DNA of 64,000 nt from assembly GCF_038396765.1 (NCBI RefSeq), contig NZ_CP150096.1:1409001-1473000 (forward strand), written 5' to 3'. This document shows positions 19,752 through 28,038 of this stretch, in pieces (position 1 is the first letter of the stretch; the number at the start of each line of letters is the position of its first letter). The notes below the pieces were generated by a model that was not told where the DNA came from, searched no databases, and worked only from the letters and a program-made list of their open reading frames with translations. Position numbers and translations under genes: made by a program. The DNA comes from Chitinophaga caseinilytica. Lineage in GTDB: Bacteria > Bacteroidota > Bacteroidia > Chitinophagales > Chitinophagaceae.

Positions 19752-19787
19752 CAAAATTAATATATCAAACGACAATTTTGATATATT
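19752..19787 (-). promoter_or_regulatory. asd promoter with overlapping 11-bp inverted repeat
   Basis: On the minus strand TAATTTTG (19759-19752) fits the TAnnTTTG -7 element, 30 bp before the asd ATG. Directly upstream lies a perfect inverted repeat, AATATATCAAA (19759-19769) and TTTGATATATT (19777-19787) with a 7-bp spacer, positioned like an operator. The binding protein is unknown. Confidence 0.5.
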
Positions 19788-19821
19788 CGGCCAGATTGTT
19801 GACCCATTAAAAATGTAAGTT

Positions 19822-21492
19822 ATGCATGTCATTGTTTGTGCCTGCGCGCTGATGTGCGCGCCATGCGGCGATTCGTTGCTCCCACTGCCGCACGACGTCA
19901 TTATCCACGAGATCATGGCAGACCCCTCGCCCCCGGTTTCCCTGCCGGAATATGAGTTCATCGAACTGAGGAACCTGTCTCCCCGCACCATCAACCTCGC
20001 CGGATGGAAAGTGAGTGGAAACGGTGGCTCGGCCACGCTCCCCGCTTTTTCACTGTCGCCCGGCGGCTATGTAGTGGTGGCCCCGCGGAAGGGAACATCG
20101 CTTTTTCACCCGGTCGTTGATGCCGGGAGTTTTTTCGCGTTACATAATGAAGAAGACCTCCTTTCCCTGGAATCCCCGTCAGGAAGCGTGATCCATGCCG
20201 TGACGGTCGACATGCGGCCGTTTTCCGGGAGCTTCAAATCTTCCGGCGGATGGAGCCTCGAAATGAAAGACCCCGCATTCCCCTGCGCAGGTGCCGTGAA
20301 TTGGGCGTTTTCGAACGACCCTTCCGGTGGAACGCCCGGCAGGGCCAATTCCGTGGCGGCGCAGATCCCGGAACCTCCGTTGCCGGCGCTGCTCCGCGCT
20401 TCTTCGGCAGACAGCCTCCACGTCCGCCTGCATTTTTCCGCGCCGGTCGACAGTACCTCCGCTTCCGCGATCGCCGCGTATGCTTCGGAGCGCAGCATCG
20501 CCGCTGCCGTCCCCGAACCGCCGGCTTTCCAAACCGTTTTGCTGAAACTGGCGGAACCCATGCCCCGGGGGACCATGTTCCAGCTCCGCGCATCCGGGCT
20601 GAAAGATTGTACCGGGCGCGCCATGCCCGGCAGCGGTCCGGTCCCTTGCGGCCGGCCTTCCATCCCCGAAAACATCGTCATCACCGAAATTCTCCCCGAT
20701 CCGCAGGCGGGAACGGAAGATTTCCTGGAAGTCTATAATAAAGGTCGGTATCCTGTTGAGCTGGCTGAATTGCGCTGGGCGGTGCGGGCAGACGACGGCT
20801 GGAAGGCGCCTTCGCCCGTGGTGCGGCGGCCCTGGCTGCTGTACCCGGGAGAATACCTGGCGCTGAGCGCCGCCCCGGAAGCCCTTTGCCGGCAATATGC
20901 CTGCCTGGGCCGGGTGGAAGCCGCTACGGTGCCGGCTTTGTCGGCAGAATCCGGTGGCATCGGCCTCTTTTCGGTGGACGGCCGGCTGATCGACGAGGCG
21001 ATGTGGGACCGGAAGCTGCACGATCCCGGTCTGGCCATTACAAAAGGCGTGGCTTTCGAGCGGCTGGATTTCAATATGCCGGGGATTGCGCCGGCGAACT
21101 GGCATTCCGCCGCATCCACAGCGGGTTTTGGTACGCCGGGGTATGCAAATTCCCACCGGGCGGGCGATGGATCGGGAGGGAACTGGTGCAGCCTGGCGAC
21201 GGGGGCTTTCAGTCCGGACAACGACGGGCTGGACGATCTCGCCTGGATCAATTGGGAATTTCCTGCGCCGGGGTTTCGGCTGGATGTCCGGATATTTGAT
21301 GCGGCGGGCCGGCCCGTCCGCCACCTGGCGAATAATATTTCCGCCGCCGATAAGGGCAAATTGAGTTGGAACGGCCTGGCAGACAATGGGTTACCCCTTC
21401 CGAAAGGCAGTTATGCCGTCAAAATCGCCGCCTGGAACGGCAATGGGCGCCAATTATCCCGGAAACTCGCCGTGGTATTGCTTCGCGACTGA
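19822..21492 (+). CDS. Lamin-tail-domain surface protein with FlgD-like C-terminus
   Basis: 556 residues with a short N-terminal hydrophobic segment (MHVIVCACALMCAP), probably an export signal. Two lamin-tail domains are visible: about residues 25-110 (IIHEIMADPSPPVSLPEYEF, NLAGWKVSG) and about 285-390 (IVITEILPDPQAGTEDFLEV). The C-terminal 90 residues (AFSPDNDGLDDLAWINW, LSWNGLADNGLPLPKGSY) form a FlgD-Ig/gliding-associated type domain common at the end of type IX cargo. Probably secreted or cell-surface; no enzymatic motif seen. It is transcribed divergently from asd with only 99 bp between the two start codons. Confidence 0.8.
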   Translation: MHVIVCACALMCAPCGDSLLPLPHDVIIHEIMADPSPPVSLPEYEFIELRNLSPRTINLAGWKVSGNGGSATLPAFSLSPGGYVVVAPRKGTSLFHPVVDAGSFFALHNEEDLLSLESPSGSVIHAVTVDMRPFSGSFKSSGGWSLEMKDPAFPCAGAVNWAFSNDPSGGTPGRANSVAAQIPEPPLPALLRASSADSLHVRLHFSAPVDSTSASAIAAYASERSIAAAVPEPPAFQTVLLKLAEPMPRGTMFQLRASGLKDCTGRAMPGSGPVPCGRPSIPENIVITEILPDPQAGTEDFLEVYNKGRYPVELAELRWAVRADDGWKAPSPVVRRPWLLYPGEYLALSAAPEALCRQYACLGRVEAATVPALSAESGGIGLFSVDGRLIDEAMWDRKLHDPGLAITKGVAFERLDFNMPGIAPANWHSAASTAGFGTPGYANSHRAGDGSGGNWCSLATGAFSPDNDGLDDLAWINWEFPAPGFRLDVRIFDAAGRPVRHLANNISAADKGKLSWNGLADNGLPLPKGSYAVKIAAWNGNGRQLSRKLAVVLLRD

Positions 21493-21583
21493 TTGGCCGG
21501 GTGGCCGGGAAAGGGGGTGAAAATTTGTCAGGGCGATTTCATCTGTTAATTTTTTATATTTGCCGCTCTTTAAAAATGAATTC

Positions 21584-22219
21584 ATGCAGTACAGAGAAAT
21601 TGTTGCAGTAACCGGATTAGGCGGTTTATTCCAATTGCTTGCCAGCAAACAGGATGGCGCTATTGTAAGATCGCTGGACGATAAAAGCACCCGCTTTGTA
21701 TCTTCCCGGGTACATAATTTTACCCCATTGGAAAGCATCGAAGTTTTCACTACGGGCGATAATGTAAACCTGTCGGCTGTATTCAAGGCTATGCAGGAAA
21801 ATGCGGCATCGTTTCCCCTGGTGGACGCGAAAGCCGATAACAATACGATCAAAGGTTATTTCAAAAGCGTATTCCCCGAGTTCGATGAGGACCGCGTTTA
21901 CGTGAGCGATATGAAGAAGATGGTGAAATGGTTCTCCATCCTCGAGAAAAACGACCTCCTGAAATTCGACGAAGTAGCGGAAGAAACCGCTGAAGTTGCC
22001 GAAGCGCCTGCCGCTGAAGCCGCTCCCGCCGAAGAAGCCAAGCCGAAAAAGAAAGCGCCCGCCAAGAAAGCGGCTGCTGAAACCGAAGGCGCGGAAGGTG
22101 AAGAAAAACCGGCCCCGAAGAAGAAAGCCGCGCCTAAAAAGGCCGCTGCCGACGCTGAAGGCGCCGAGGGCGAAGAGAAAAAGCCCAAAACCACCCGTAA
22201 AAAGAAAACCGAAGAATAA
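21584..22219 (+). CDS. DUF5606 protein with Lys/Ala-rich C-terminal tail
   Basis: 211 residues from ATG 21584 (MQYREIVAVTGLGGLFQLLA); the frame runs upstream to a TTG at 21560, but the ATG start matches the family. The N-terminal 145 residues are a DUF5606-type globular domain (SKQDGAIVRSLDDKSTRFVS). The remainder is low-complexity, with two copies of a KKKAPAKKAAAE/EGAEGEEKP-like segment ending TTRKKKTEE, reminiscent of histone H1-like or ribosome-associated tails. Cytosolic; the biochemical role is unknown. The tail suggests nucleic-acid contact (inference). A hairpin terminator follows. Confidence 0.85.
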   Translation: MQYREIVAVTGLGGLFQLLASKQDGAIVRSLDDKSTRFVSSRVHNFTPLESIEVFTTGDNVNLSAVFKAMQENAASFPLVDAKADNNTIKGYFKSVFPEFDEDRVYVSDMKKMVKWFSILEKNDLLKFDEVAEETAEVAEAPAAEAAPAEEAKPKKKAPAKKAAAETEGAEGEEKPAPKKKAAPKKAAADAEGAEGEEKKPKTTRKKKTEE

Positions 22220-22243
22220 CCGGTTTCCCAAATATCTGGCAGC

Positions 22244-22282
22244 AAACCAGGCCCTCCCCGCAGGAGGCCTGGTTTCTTTTTT
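22244..22282 (+). terminator. Terminator after the DUF5606 gene
   Basis: AAACCAGGCC (22244-22253) pairs with GGCCTGGTTT (22266-22275), with inner TCC/GGA pairing possible, followed by CTTTTTT. Confidence 0.85.
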
Positions 22283-22350
22283 GCCCATATGTCAGGTAAA
22301 ACCCGCTTAGCCCGTTTTTTGCTATTTTACCGCAAATTAAAATTCAACAC

Positions 22351-24075
22351 ATGCCCAATGCCCATATCACAGCGCCGCCCAGGCAATTCCTTCCGGCAGA
22401 TTTTGCCGTAACCACCTGGGACGCACTGCAGCCATATTTCGAAACCCTCCAGCAAAGGCCCATCAACAGCAGCGAAGAACTTTCCCGCTGGCTGGCCGAT
22501 ATCAGCGAGCTCGAAGCCGTGATCAGTGAAGACGCCTGCTGGCGCCAGATCCGCATGACGAGAGACACCGCCAGCAAGGAATACGAAGAAGCGTTCACCT
22601 ACTTCTGCATGGAAATCCAGCCCAAACTGCAACCCTATGCAGACGCGCTCAACCGTAAGCTGCTCGACAGCCCCTTCACCGCAGACCTCGATCCCGCCCA
22701 ATATTTCCCCTACTTGCGCAATGTGCGCAAGCAGGTGAAACTGTTCAACGAAAAGAATATTCCCATCCAGGCAGAACTGAGCGTCATGGCGCAACAATAC
22801 GGCGTCATCTCCGGTGCAATGACCATCGAAGTGAATGGACAGGAATACACCCTGCAACAGGCCGCCAAGTTCCTCGAAAACCCCGACCGCAAACTGCGCG
22901 AGGAAGTTTTCACCAAAACCGGCGAACGCCGCCTGCAGGACCGCGAAAAGCTCGACGCGCTTTATTCCTCCCTCGTCAGCAAACGCCACGAAGTAGCGCA
23001 GAACGCAGGTTTCGCCAATTACCGCGATTATAAATTCGAAGAACTGGGCCGTTTCGAATACACGAAAGAAGATTGCTTCCAGTTCCACCAGGCCATCCGC
23101 GAGCACATCCTCCCGCTGGTTGGCGGCGCGCTCGAACGGCAGCGCCAGAAACTGGGCCTCGATACGCTCCGCCCCTGGGACGGCGACGCCGAGCCCGAAG
23201 GCACCAAACCCCTGGAGCCTTTCAAAGACGGTAACGAGCTCATCTCCAAATCCATCGCGTGCTTTAAGGAATTGCGGCCCTTCTTCGGCGAATGCCTCGA
23301 AGTGATGCAGGATATGCAGCGCCTCGATCTCGACAGCCGCAAGAATAAAGCCCCCGGCGGATATAACTGTCCCCTGGCGGAAACCGGCGTGCCCTTCATT
23401 TTCATGAATGCCGCCGGCCAGATGAAAGACCTCACCACGATGGTACATGAGGGCGGTCATGCCGTTCACTCCTTCCTCAGCCACAACCTCCCGCTCAGCG
23501 CCTTCAAGGAATACCCGATGGAGATCGCCGAAGTGGCGAGCATGAGCATGGAACTGTTCACCATGGACCATTGGCACCTGTTCTTCGATAATCCCGAAGA
23601 ACTGCGCCGCGCCAAGCTCCAGCAGCTCGAACGCGCCATCGTCATCTTCCCCTGGATCGCTACGATCGACAAGTTCCAGCACTGGATCTACGAAAATCCC
23701 GCGCATACGCCCGAAGAGCGTACCGCTGCATGGACGCGCATCCTCGATGAATTCACGCCCGGGAACATCGATTGGACGGGCTTCGAGCACTTCCGTGCCA
23801 GCAACTGGCAACGGCAGCTGCATCTTTTCGAAGTGCCTTTCTATTATATCGAGTACGGCATCGCGCAGCTGGGCGCCATCGCCATGTGGAAACAATACCG
23901 CGAAAAGCCGGAACAGGCGCTGGACAACTACATGAAAGCCCTGGGCCTGGGATACACCAAAACCCTGCCCGAGCTCTACGAAGCGGCCGGCATCCGGTTC
24001 GATTTCTCGCCGGCTTATGTGAAAGAACTGGCGGATTTCGTGCAGGCGGAAATCGATCTGCTCACCAAAAAATAA
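22351..24075 (+). CDS. M3 family oligoendopeptidase
   Basis: 574 residues with the zinc-metallopeptidase motif HEGGH at 366-370 (TMVHEGGHAVHSFLSH) and the downstream EYPMEIAEVASMSMELF helix carrying the third zinc ligand. The helical N-terminal half matches PepF/M3 oligoendopeptidases. There is no signal peptide, so it acts in the cytosol, degrading short peptides. Length is normal. It stands alone with a bidirectional terminator downstream, convergent with the Fur-family gene. Confidence 0.95.
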   Translation: MPNAHITAPPRQFLPADFAVTTWDALQPYFETLQQRPINSSEELSRWLADISELEAVISEDACWRQIRMTRDTASKEYEEAFTYFCMEIQPKLQPYADALNRKLLDSPFTADLDPAQYFPYLRNVRKQVKLFNEKNIPIQAELSVMAQQYGVISGAMTIEVNGQEYTLQQAAKFLENPDRKLREEVFTKTGERRLQDREKLDALYSSLVSKRHEVAQNAGFANYRDYKFEELGRFEYTKEDCFQFHQAIREHILPLVGGALERQRQKLGLDTLRPWDGDAEPEGTKPLEPFKDGNELISKSIACFKELRPFFGECLEVMQDMQRLDLDSRKNKAPGGYNCPLAETGVPFIFMNAAGQMKDLTTMVHEGGHAVHSFLSHNLPLSAFKEYPMEIAEVASMSMELFTMDHWHLFFDNPEELRRAKLQQLERAIVIFPWIATIDKFQHWIYENPAHTPEERTAAWTRILDEFTPGNIDWTGFEHFRASNWQRQLHLFEVPFYYIEYGIAQLGAIAMWKQYREKPEQALDNYMKALGLGYTKTLPELYEAAGIRFDFSPAYVKELADFVQAEIDLLTKK

Positions 24076-24090
24076 GCTCAACTGAAAATA

Positions 24091-24125
24091 AAAAAGGAGC
24101 GACCGGTAAAGTCGCTCCTTTTTTT
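24091..24125. terminator. Bidirectional terminator between the M3 peptidase and the Fur-family gene
   Basis: AGGAGCGAC (24095-24103) pairs with GTCGCTCCT (24111-24119) around a 7-nt loop. It is flanked by A5 on the left and a T-run on the right, so it can terminate transcription from both sides. Confidence 0.88.
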
Positions 24126-24140
24126 ATGTGTTCGAAAATC

Positions 24141-24569
24141 TTATTGGCAGGATTTGCAAACGCCGCTCACCACTACTTCCACATTGTGCATGGCGTAACC
24201 CTGCGGAAGGGTGATCGCCGGCACGTCGGTTTCGTCGAGGCACTGGGTGCTGCCGCATTCTTCGCAGCGGAAGTGTACGTGATGGTCGTGATGCTCGTGC
24301 TCCCGGCACTCCGATTTGCAGATGGCATAGCGCACGCTGGTGTCGGTGGTGGGGATTTTATGTACGATCCCTTTGTCGAGGAAGGTTTGCAGGGTGCGGT
24401 AAATCGTTACCCGGTCGAAGCTCTTGCCGGTGAGCTTTTCGAAATCGGCATGTTCGAGGGCGCCGTTGCTTTTCAAAAAGAGCTCCAAAATCTTCACACG
24501 GGTATCGGTTACGCTCAGATTGCTGGAACGTAACAACTCCACGATGATTTCTTTGTGTTTTGCAGGCAT
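24141..24569 (-). CDS. Fur-family transcriptional regulator, probably zinc-responsive
   Basis: 142 residues. The N-terminal winged helix (about 1-80; VTDTRVKILELFLKSNGALEH, DRVTIYRTLQTFLDKG) and the C-terminal metal/dimerisation domain carry the His-rich EHEHHDHHVHF segment and two CxxC pairs (CEEC and CKSC), which form the structural zinc site of Fur/Zur proteins. The last gene of a five-gene minus-strand cluster, 11 bp after the SCO gene. Metal specificity cannot be read from sequence alone. The neighbouring His-rich ABC permease, COG0523 GTPase and MerC protein favour a Zur-like role, and the TGCAAC-N3-GTTGCA boxes at 27901-27999 are its best candidate operators. Confidence 0.85.
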   Translation of the reverse strand: MPAKHKEIIVELLRSSNLSVTDTRVKILELFLKSNGALEHADFEKLTGKSFDRVTIYRTLQTFLDKGIVHKIPTTDTSVRYAICKSECREHEHHDHHVHFRCEECGSTQCLDETDVPAITLPQGYAMHNVEVVVSGVCKSCQ

Positions 24570-24580
24570 TGTTCAAAAAT

Positions 24581-25207
24581 TTACTCTTGCATCAGCCGGT
24601 CGATGTCGGCTATCAGCTTGTCAACGTCTTTTACTTTCGTGCCTTCATACAGTCCGCGGATGCGGCCGTCGCCGTCTACCAGCGCAAACCACTGCGTGTG
24701 GATGAAGTCGTCTTCCCCGGTGAAGGTACCATCGTCTACCAGGTAACTTTCGCGGGCCAGTTTGTAAAGCTGGCGCTTGTCGCCCGTGAGGAAGTGCCAG
24801 TTCTTCGGGTCCGCGCCATGCTGTTCGGCATAGGCTTTCAGCACGCGAACGGAATCGTAGTCCGGGTCGGAAGTGTGGGACAGGATGAGGAAATTCGGCT
24901 TGTCCTTATATTTCGCATAGACTTTTTCCATGTTTTTGTTCATCACCGGGCAGATGTTGGTGCAGGTGGTGAAAAAATATTCGGCTACATAGATCTTTCC
25001 TTTCACGTTGTCTTGCGTCACCTGGTTGCTGTCCTGGTCCGTAAAGCTGAAGCCCTGCACGGTGTGGCCGGGAGCGCCCAGTACCGGGAGCTTTTCCTTT
25101 CCGATCCAGCTGCCCCTGCTTTCCTTGATCATAAAGGCGTAGTAGGCCATGAAGCTGCCGCTCAGCAGCACGAAAAATGTGGTATAAATTATTAACTTCT
25201 TGGACAT
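24581..25207 (-). CDS. SCO1/SenC family protein (first copy)
   Basis: 208 residues with an N-terminal membrane anchor (KKLIIYTTFFVLLSGSFMAYYAF) and a thioredoxin-like fold with the copper-binding pair in FTTCTNICPVM (CxxxC). SCO proteins are periplasm-facing copper chaperones or thiol reductases used for Cu-A assembly. It lies 68 bp downstream of the DUF3299-like gene and 11 bp upstream of the Fur-family gene, so it may belong to the metal locus rather than to the oxidase cluster, which has its own SCO gene at about 49.2-49.9 kb. Confidence 0.9.
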   Translation of the reverse strand: MSKKLIIYTTFFVLLSGSFMAYYAFMIKESRGSWIGKEKLPVLGAPGHTVQGFSFTDQDSNQVTQDNVKGKIYVAEYFFTTCTNICPVMNKNMEKVYAKYKDKPNFLILSHTSDPDYDSVRVLKAYAEQHGADPKNWHFLTGDKRQLYKLARESYLVDDGTFTGEDDFIHTQWFALVDGDGRIRGLYEGTKVKDVDKLIADIDRLMQE

Positions 25208-25275
25208 GTCGAATTTTATCTCCTGGTCTGATCAGCAAAGTTAGCACAGTTTCCCCAGATGGGCCCTGAGCCAGG

Positions 25276-25851
25276 TCATTTGCCGGTGATTTCGGCGTTG
25301 TCGAGATTATAGTACATTTCGTAAATATTTTTCTCGTTGAGCCTCAATACTCCTTTTACTTTGATATAATCGTCGGTTTCGAATTCCGGTTTTTTCGACT
25401 TGAAGTTCAGGGCCATGACGGATTCCGGTCCCGAGCCGCCGCAGAAGAAGCAGGAGCTGTTGGGATTGGCGCTGAGCACATACATGGAGCCCTTCGGGTC
25501 TATCGGAACCATGTACCCGCTGATCTCCACCGTTTTCCCGTTCAGGGCCTTGATGGCGCGGGAGAACGAAGGGTAGAGCATGGGCATTTGCATCTTTTCG
25601 TCGTATTTGCGGGTAAAGATGACGTCTGACAGTTGTTTCCAGGTCACTTTGAGGGGCGCTTCGTCGCGGGGGGCCACGTCGATGGTAGACATGGGCAGGT
25701 TGCCGGAGGAAGCGGCGTTGGCAGACAGGATCCGTTGCATCCAGGGGGCGGCGGAAAGGCCGTGGCGGCAAACCCGTGAAATGTCTGAACAGGAAACGAG
25801 GGCGAAGGCGGCGAGGCCCAGTACGATTTTCTCCACTTTAAGCATTGGCAA
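25276..25851 (-). CDS. DUF3299-like lipoprotein of the metal ABC cluster
   Basis: 191 residues with lipobox LVSC near residue 21. The second half (ISGYMVPIDPKGSMYVLSAN, SSCFFCGGSGPESVM, YIKVKGVLRL) matches the OB-like DUF3299 pattern with a conserved CFFCGG cysteine pair. It is predicted to be membrane-anchored in the periplasm. Its start overlaps the end of the permease gene by 14 bp, so the two are translationally linked. From memory, DUF3299 proteins accompany ABC systems such as the zinc-regulated zrg locus of Vibrio cholerae; that link is family knowledge to be verified, not shown by this sequence. Confidence 0.7.
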   Translation of the reverse strand: MPMLKVEKIVLGLAAFALVSCSDISRVCRHGLSAAPWMQRILSANAASSGNLPMSTIDVAPRDEAPLKVTWKQLSDVIFTRKYDEKMQMPMLYPSFSRAIKALNGKTVEISGYMVPIDPKGSMYVLSANPNSSCFFCGGSGPESVMALNFKSKKPEFETDDYIKVKGVLRLNEKNIYEMYYNLDNAEITGK

Positions 25852-27250
25852 GCGTTTTAGCGATATTCAGCCGGAAAGCGCGCACTGCAGGCAGCAAAGC
25901 GGCCAGCAGGCAGGCCCCGACGATGGCTGCGGCCGTAATGGCATCGGCAGCGGTTAACGGCATGGCGCCGGAAAAATTCAAATGATAGCCGGCAAACAGT
26001 TCCTGTTGCAACAGCAGCAAAGCCACGCGGCTCAGCGCGATCCCCGTTACCACGCCCGCCAGTCCCAACAGGAAAGCTTCGGCGAAAACGAGGGTGAGCA
26101 ATTTGCCGCGGGAGCCGCCCATGGTCCGGATAAGGGCCAGTTCGTAGCGGCGCTCGTGCGTGCCCTGCACCAGCGTTACAAAGATACTGCATGCGGCGAG
26201 CCCGGCCAACAGCCAGCCCAACGCGCGCAAAACCTTCGCGCCGGTACCCAGCAGCGATTGCAGCCGGTTGATCTCGATAGCGGGCACCGCGGCCTGCATG
26301 TTCGTGTATTCGTTGATCATCCGCGGAAACTGCAATTGCCCCATCGGACTGCGGAACTTGATCAGCACCGCCGTTACCTGCTTGCGCGGGTCGGGCGTTT
26401 GCATCATGGCGCTTTCCTGGCTGCCGGCATCTGCGTGATTTTTTGCGGCACCTTCAAGATCGTGCGCTTCGTTTTCATGATGATCGTGATCTTCCGGCGC
26501 GCCCGGTTTCGTTGCGTGTGCATCGTGATCATGGTTTCCTTCCGCATGATCATGTGCGTCTGCATCGCCGGGTTTCATTGGGTCTGCATCGTGATCATGA
26601 TCGCCTTCCGCATGATCGTGCGCGTCTGCGTCATGATGCGGCGCGTGAATGTCCCACACGCTTTCCAGCGGCGTCAGCAGCAGTTGATCAACCGCCAGGC
26701 CGGTGGCGGGAAGGATGCCGCTGACGAGATATTCTTCCCCTTCATGCACATGGCCCGTTTTCCCCAGACCGTGCGTCCCCGCGAAGCGGCTGCCCACTTT
26801 CAAGCCAGCCTTTCGCGCGGCCTCGGCGCCGGCCACCACTTCCATCGACTTCCCGAAAACCTTTCCCTGTGCGGGTTTTACGTTGTATTTGTCGAGATAT
26901 GCCTGCGTGGTGCCGATGATGCGAAAACCGTGGTACGAATCCCCCAGCGAAATCGGTACTGCCGATTCCACCAGCGGGTGATGCATGAAACGATCGGCTT
27001 CGGTAAGTGAAATATTGCCGGTGGGATTGTCGAGATGATAGACACTGCTGAGGATCAGCTGAAGCGGACTACCCTTTGCACCCAGCACGAGGTCGATGCC
27101 GTCGATCTGCTGTTCGAGTTGTTGGCGCGCCTGCCGGTTGAGGGCCCACAGCACAAGGAGCACGGTGGTGCTGCAGGAAAGCAGCAGCCAGCAAAGCGCG
27201 GTGTAAAGCGGTTTGTGAAGCAGGTTGCGTATGGCGATGCGGAAAATCAT
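25838..27250 (-). CDS. FtsX-like ABC transporter permease with His-rich periplasmic segment
   Basis: 470 residues. One N-terminal membrane helix (about 14-35) is followed by a large periplasmic domain and three C-terminal helices (about 335-360, 385-410, 430-455), the MacB/FtsX topology. Inside the periplasmic domain, residues about 200-275 hold 17 histidines with many Asp residues, built from a 22-residue tandem duplication (DADAHDHAEG followed by a HDHDA-rich part and KPG). This suggests zinc or other divalent-metal binding. The ATG overlaps the stop of the upstream ATPase gene (ATGA, 4 bp), showing translational coupling. Transport direction is not evident. Confidence 0.88.
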   Translation of the reverse strand: MIFRIAIRNLLHKPLYTALCWLLLSCSTTVLLVLWALNRQARQQLEQQIDGIDLVLGAKGSPLQLILSSVYHLDNPTGNISLTEADRFMHHPLVESAVPISLGDSYHGFRIIGTTQAYLDKYNVKPAQGKVFGKSMEVVAGAEAARKAGLKVGSRFAGTHGLGKTGHVHEGEEYLVSGILPATGLAVDQLLLTPLESVWDIHAPHHDADAHDHAEGDHDHDADPMKPGDADAHDHAEGNHDHDAHATKPGAPEDHDHHENEAHDLEGAAKNHADAGSQESAMMQTPDPRKQVTAVLIKFRSPMGQLQFPRMINEYTNMQAAVPAIEINRLQSLLGTGAKVLRALGWLLAGLAACSIFVTLVQGTHERRYELALIRTMGGSRGKLLTLVFAEAFLLGLAGVVTGIALSRVALLLLQQELFAGYHLNFSGAMPLTAADAITAAAIVGACLLAALLPAVRAFRLNIAKTLANA

Positions 27251-27888
27251 GTCAGTTGGATGTGTTGAGGGAAAAGGGATGTAAGCCGGTTGTCGTGCGT
27301 AACGATGAGCAGCGCCGCATTGTGGCGGGCGGCCTGTTCGGAAAGCAGGCGGGCCACGGCTTCGCAGTTACGGTCGTCGAGACTGGCGGTGGGCTCATCG
27401 GCCAGGATCACGTTGGGCGAGGGCAATACGGCCCGTGCGATGGAAGCGCGTTGCTGTTCGCCCTGGCTGAGGCGCGCGGGAAGCTGGTGCAGGAGATGAT
27501 CGATCCGGAGATCGGTGGCTACGGCTTCGAGGCGTTTGTGATCTGTGGCCGCGCCGGTGAGGCGGAGCGGGAGCAGGAGATTGTCTGCCACGGAAAGCGA
27601 TCCGATAAAATGCGACCGCTGGAAAATGATCCCGATATGCTGGCCGCGGAAGGCGTCCATTTTCGGGGTGCTGAGCGAGCCGATGGGCGTGCCGGCAACG
27701 TTGACGGTGCCGCCCGCAGGCTGGATGAGCCCTGCGAGGAGGTGCAGCAGGGTGGTTTTTCCGGCGCCGGAAGGCCCGGTGATCAGGAGGGTTTCTCCTT
27801 TGCGGCAAGCCAGGTCGGGGAACCGGATCTGGCGCCCGCCCGGATAGGTATATGCCAGTTCGCTGGTCTGGATCATCATATCTGTCAT
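27247..27888 (-). CDS. ABC transporter ATP-binding protein
   Basis: 214 residues from ATG 27888 (MTDMMIQTSELAYTYPGGRQ). The frame extends to 27960, but that part overlaps a palindromic operator and the promoter, so the downstream ATG is preferred. Walker A GPSGAGKT (38-45), signature LSQGEQQRASIARAV, Walker B VILADEPTASLD and the switch His in LLIVTHDNR are all present. The short LolD/MacB-like sequence pairs with the FtsX-type permease encoded next. First gene of the minus-strand cluster. Confidence 0.93.
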   Translation of the reverse strand: MTDMMIQTSELAYTYPGGRQIRFPDLACRKGETLLITGPSGAGKTTLLHLLAGLIQPAGGTVNVAGTPIGSLSTPKMDAFRGQHIGIIFQRSHFIGSLSVADNLLLPLRLTGAATDHKRLEAVATDLRIDHLLHQLPARLSQGEQQRASIARAVLPSPNVILADEPTASLDDRNCEAVARLLSEQAARHNAALLIVTHDNRLTSLFPQHIQLT

Positions 27889-27900
27889 CACTACTTGTTT

Positions 27901-27917
27901 TGGCAACAACGTTGCAA
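27901..27917. promoter_or_regulatory. Fur/Zur-type palindrome, box A
   Basis: TGGCAAC-AAC-GTTGCAA is a 7-3-7 inverted repeat with one mismatch, the same core as box B. It lies between the probable transcription start and the start codon of the ABC ATPase gene. Confidence 0.55.
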
Positions 27918-27957
27918 ATGGAACGTCGAATTCGGCTAAGATAGCGTTCGCTGCATA

Positions 27958-28016
27958 CAAATTTCATTAATTTTTGGATTAAATGCAACTATGTTGCAAA
28001 ATAACCCTTAGCTTTG
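27958..28016. promoter_or_regulatory. Divergent promoters of the ABC cluster and merC
   Basis: On the plus strand, TAGCTTTG (28009-28016) matches TAnnTTTG 22 bp before the merC ATG. On the minus strand, GAAATTTG (27965-27958) with TTG at 27988-27986 (20-bp spacing) fits a promoter for the ABC cluster, one base off consensus. Box B lies between them. Confidence 0.5.
27983..27999. promoter_or_regulatory. Fur/Zur-type palindrome, box B
   Basis: The core TGCAAC-TAT-GTTGCA (27984-27998) is a perfect 6-3-6 inverted repeat. It overlaps the -33 TTG of the minus-strand promoter and lies 9 bp upstream of the plus-strand -7 element, a good place to block both divergent promoters. Confidence 0.6.
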
Positions 28017-28038
28017 TTGCCCACAAAACCAACTAACC

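Noticed and set aside
22327..24081. 584-codon minus-strand frame opposite the M3 peptidase gene
   Set aside because: The plus strand encodes the HEGGH metallopeptidase; the antisense frame reflects codon bias only.
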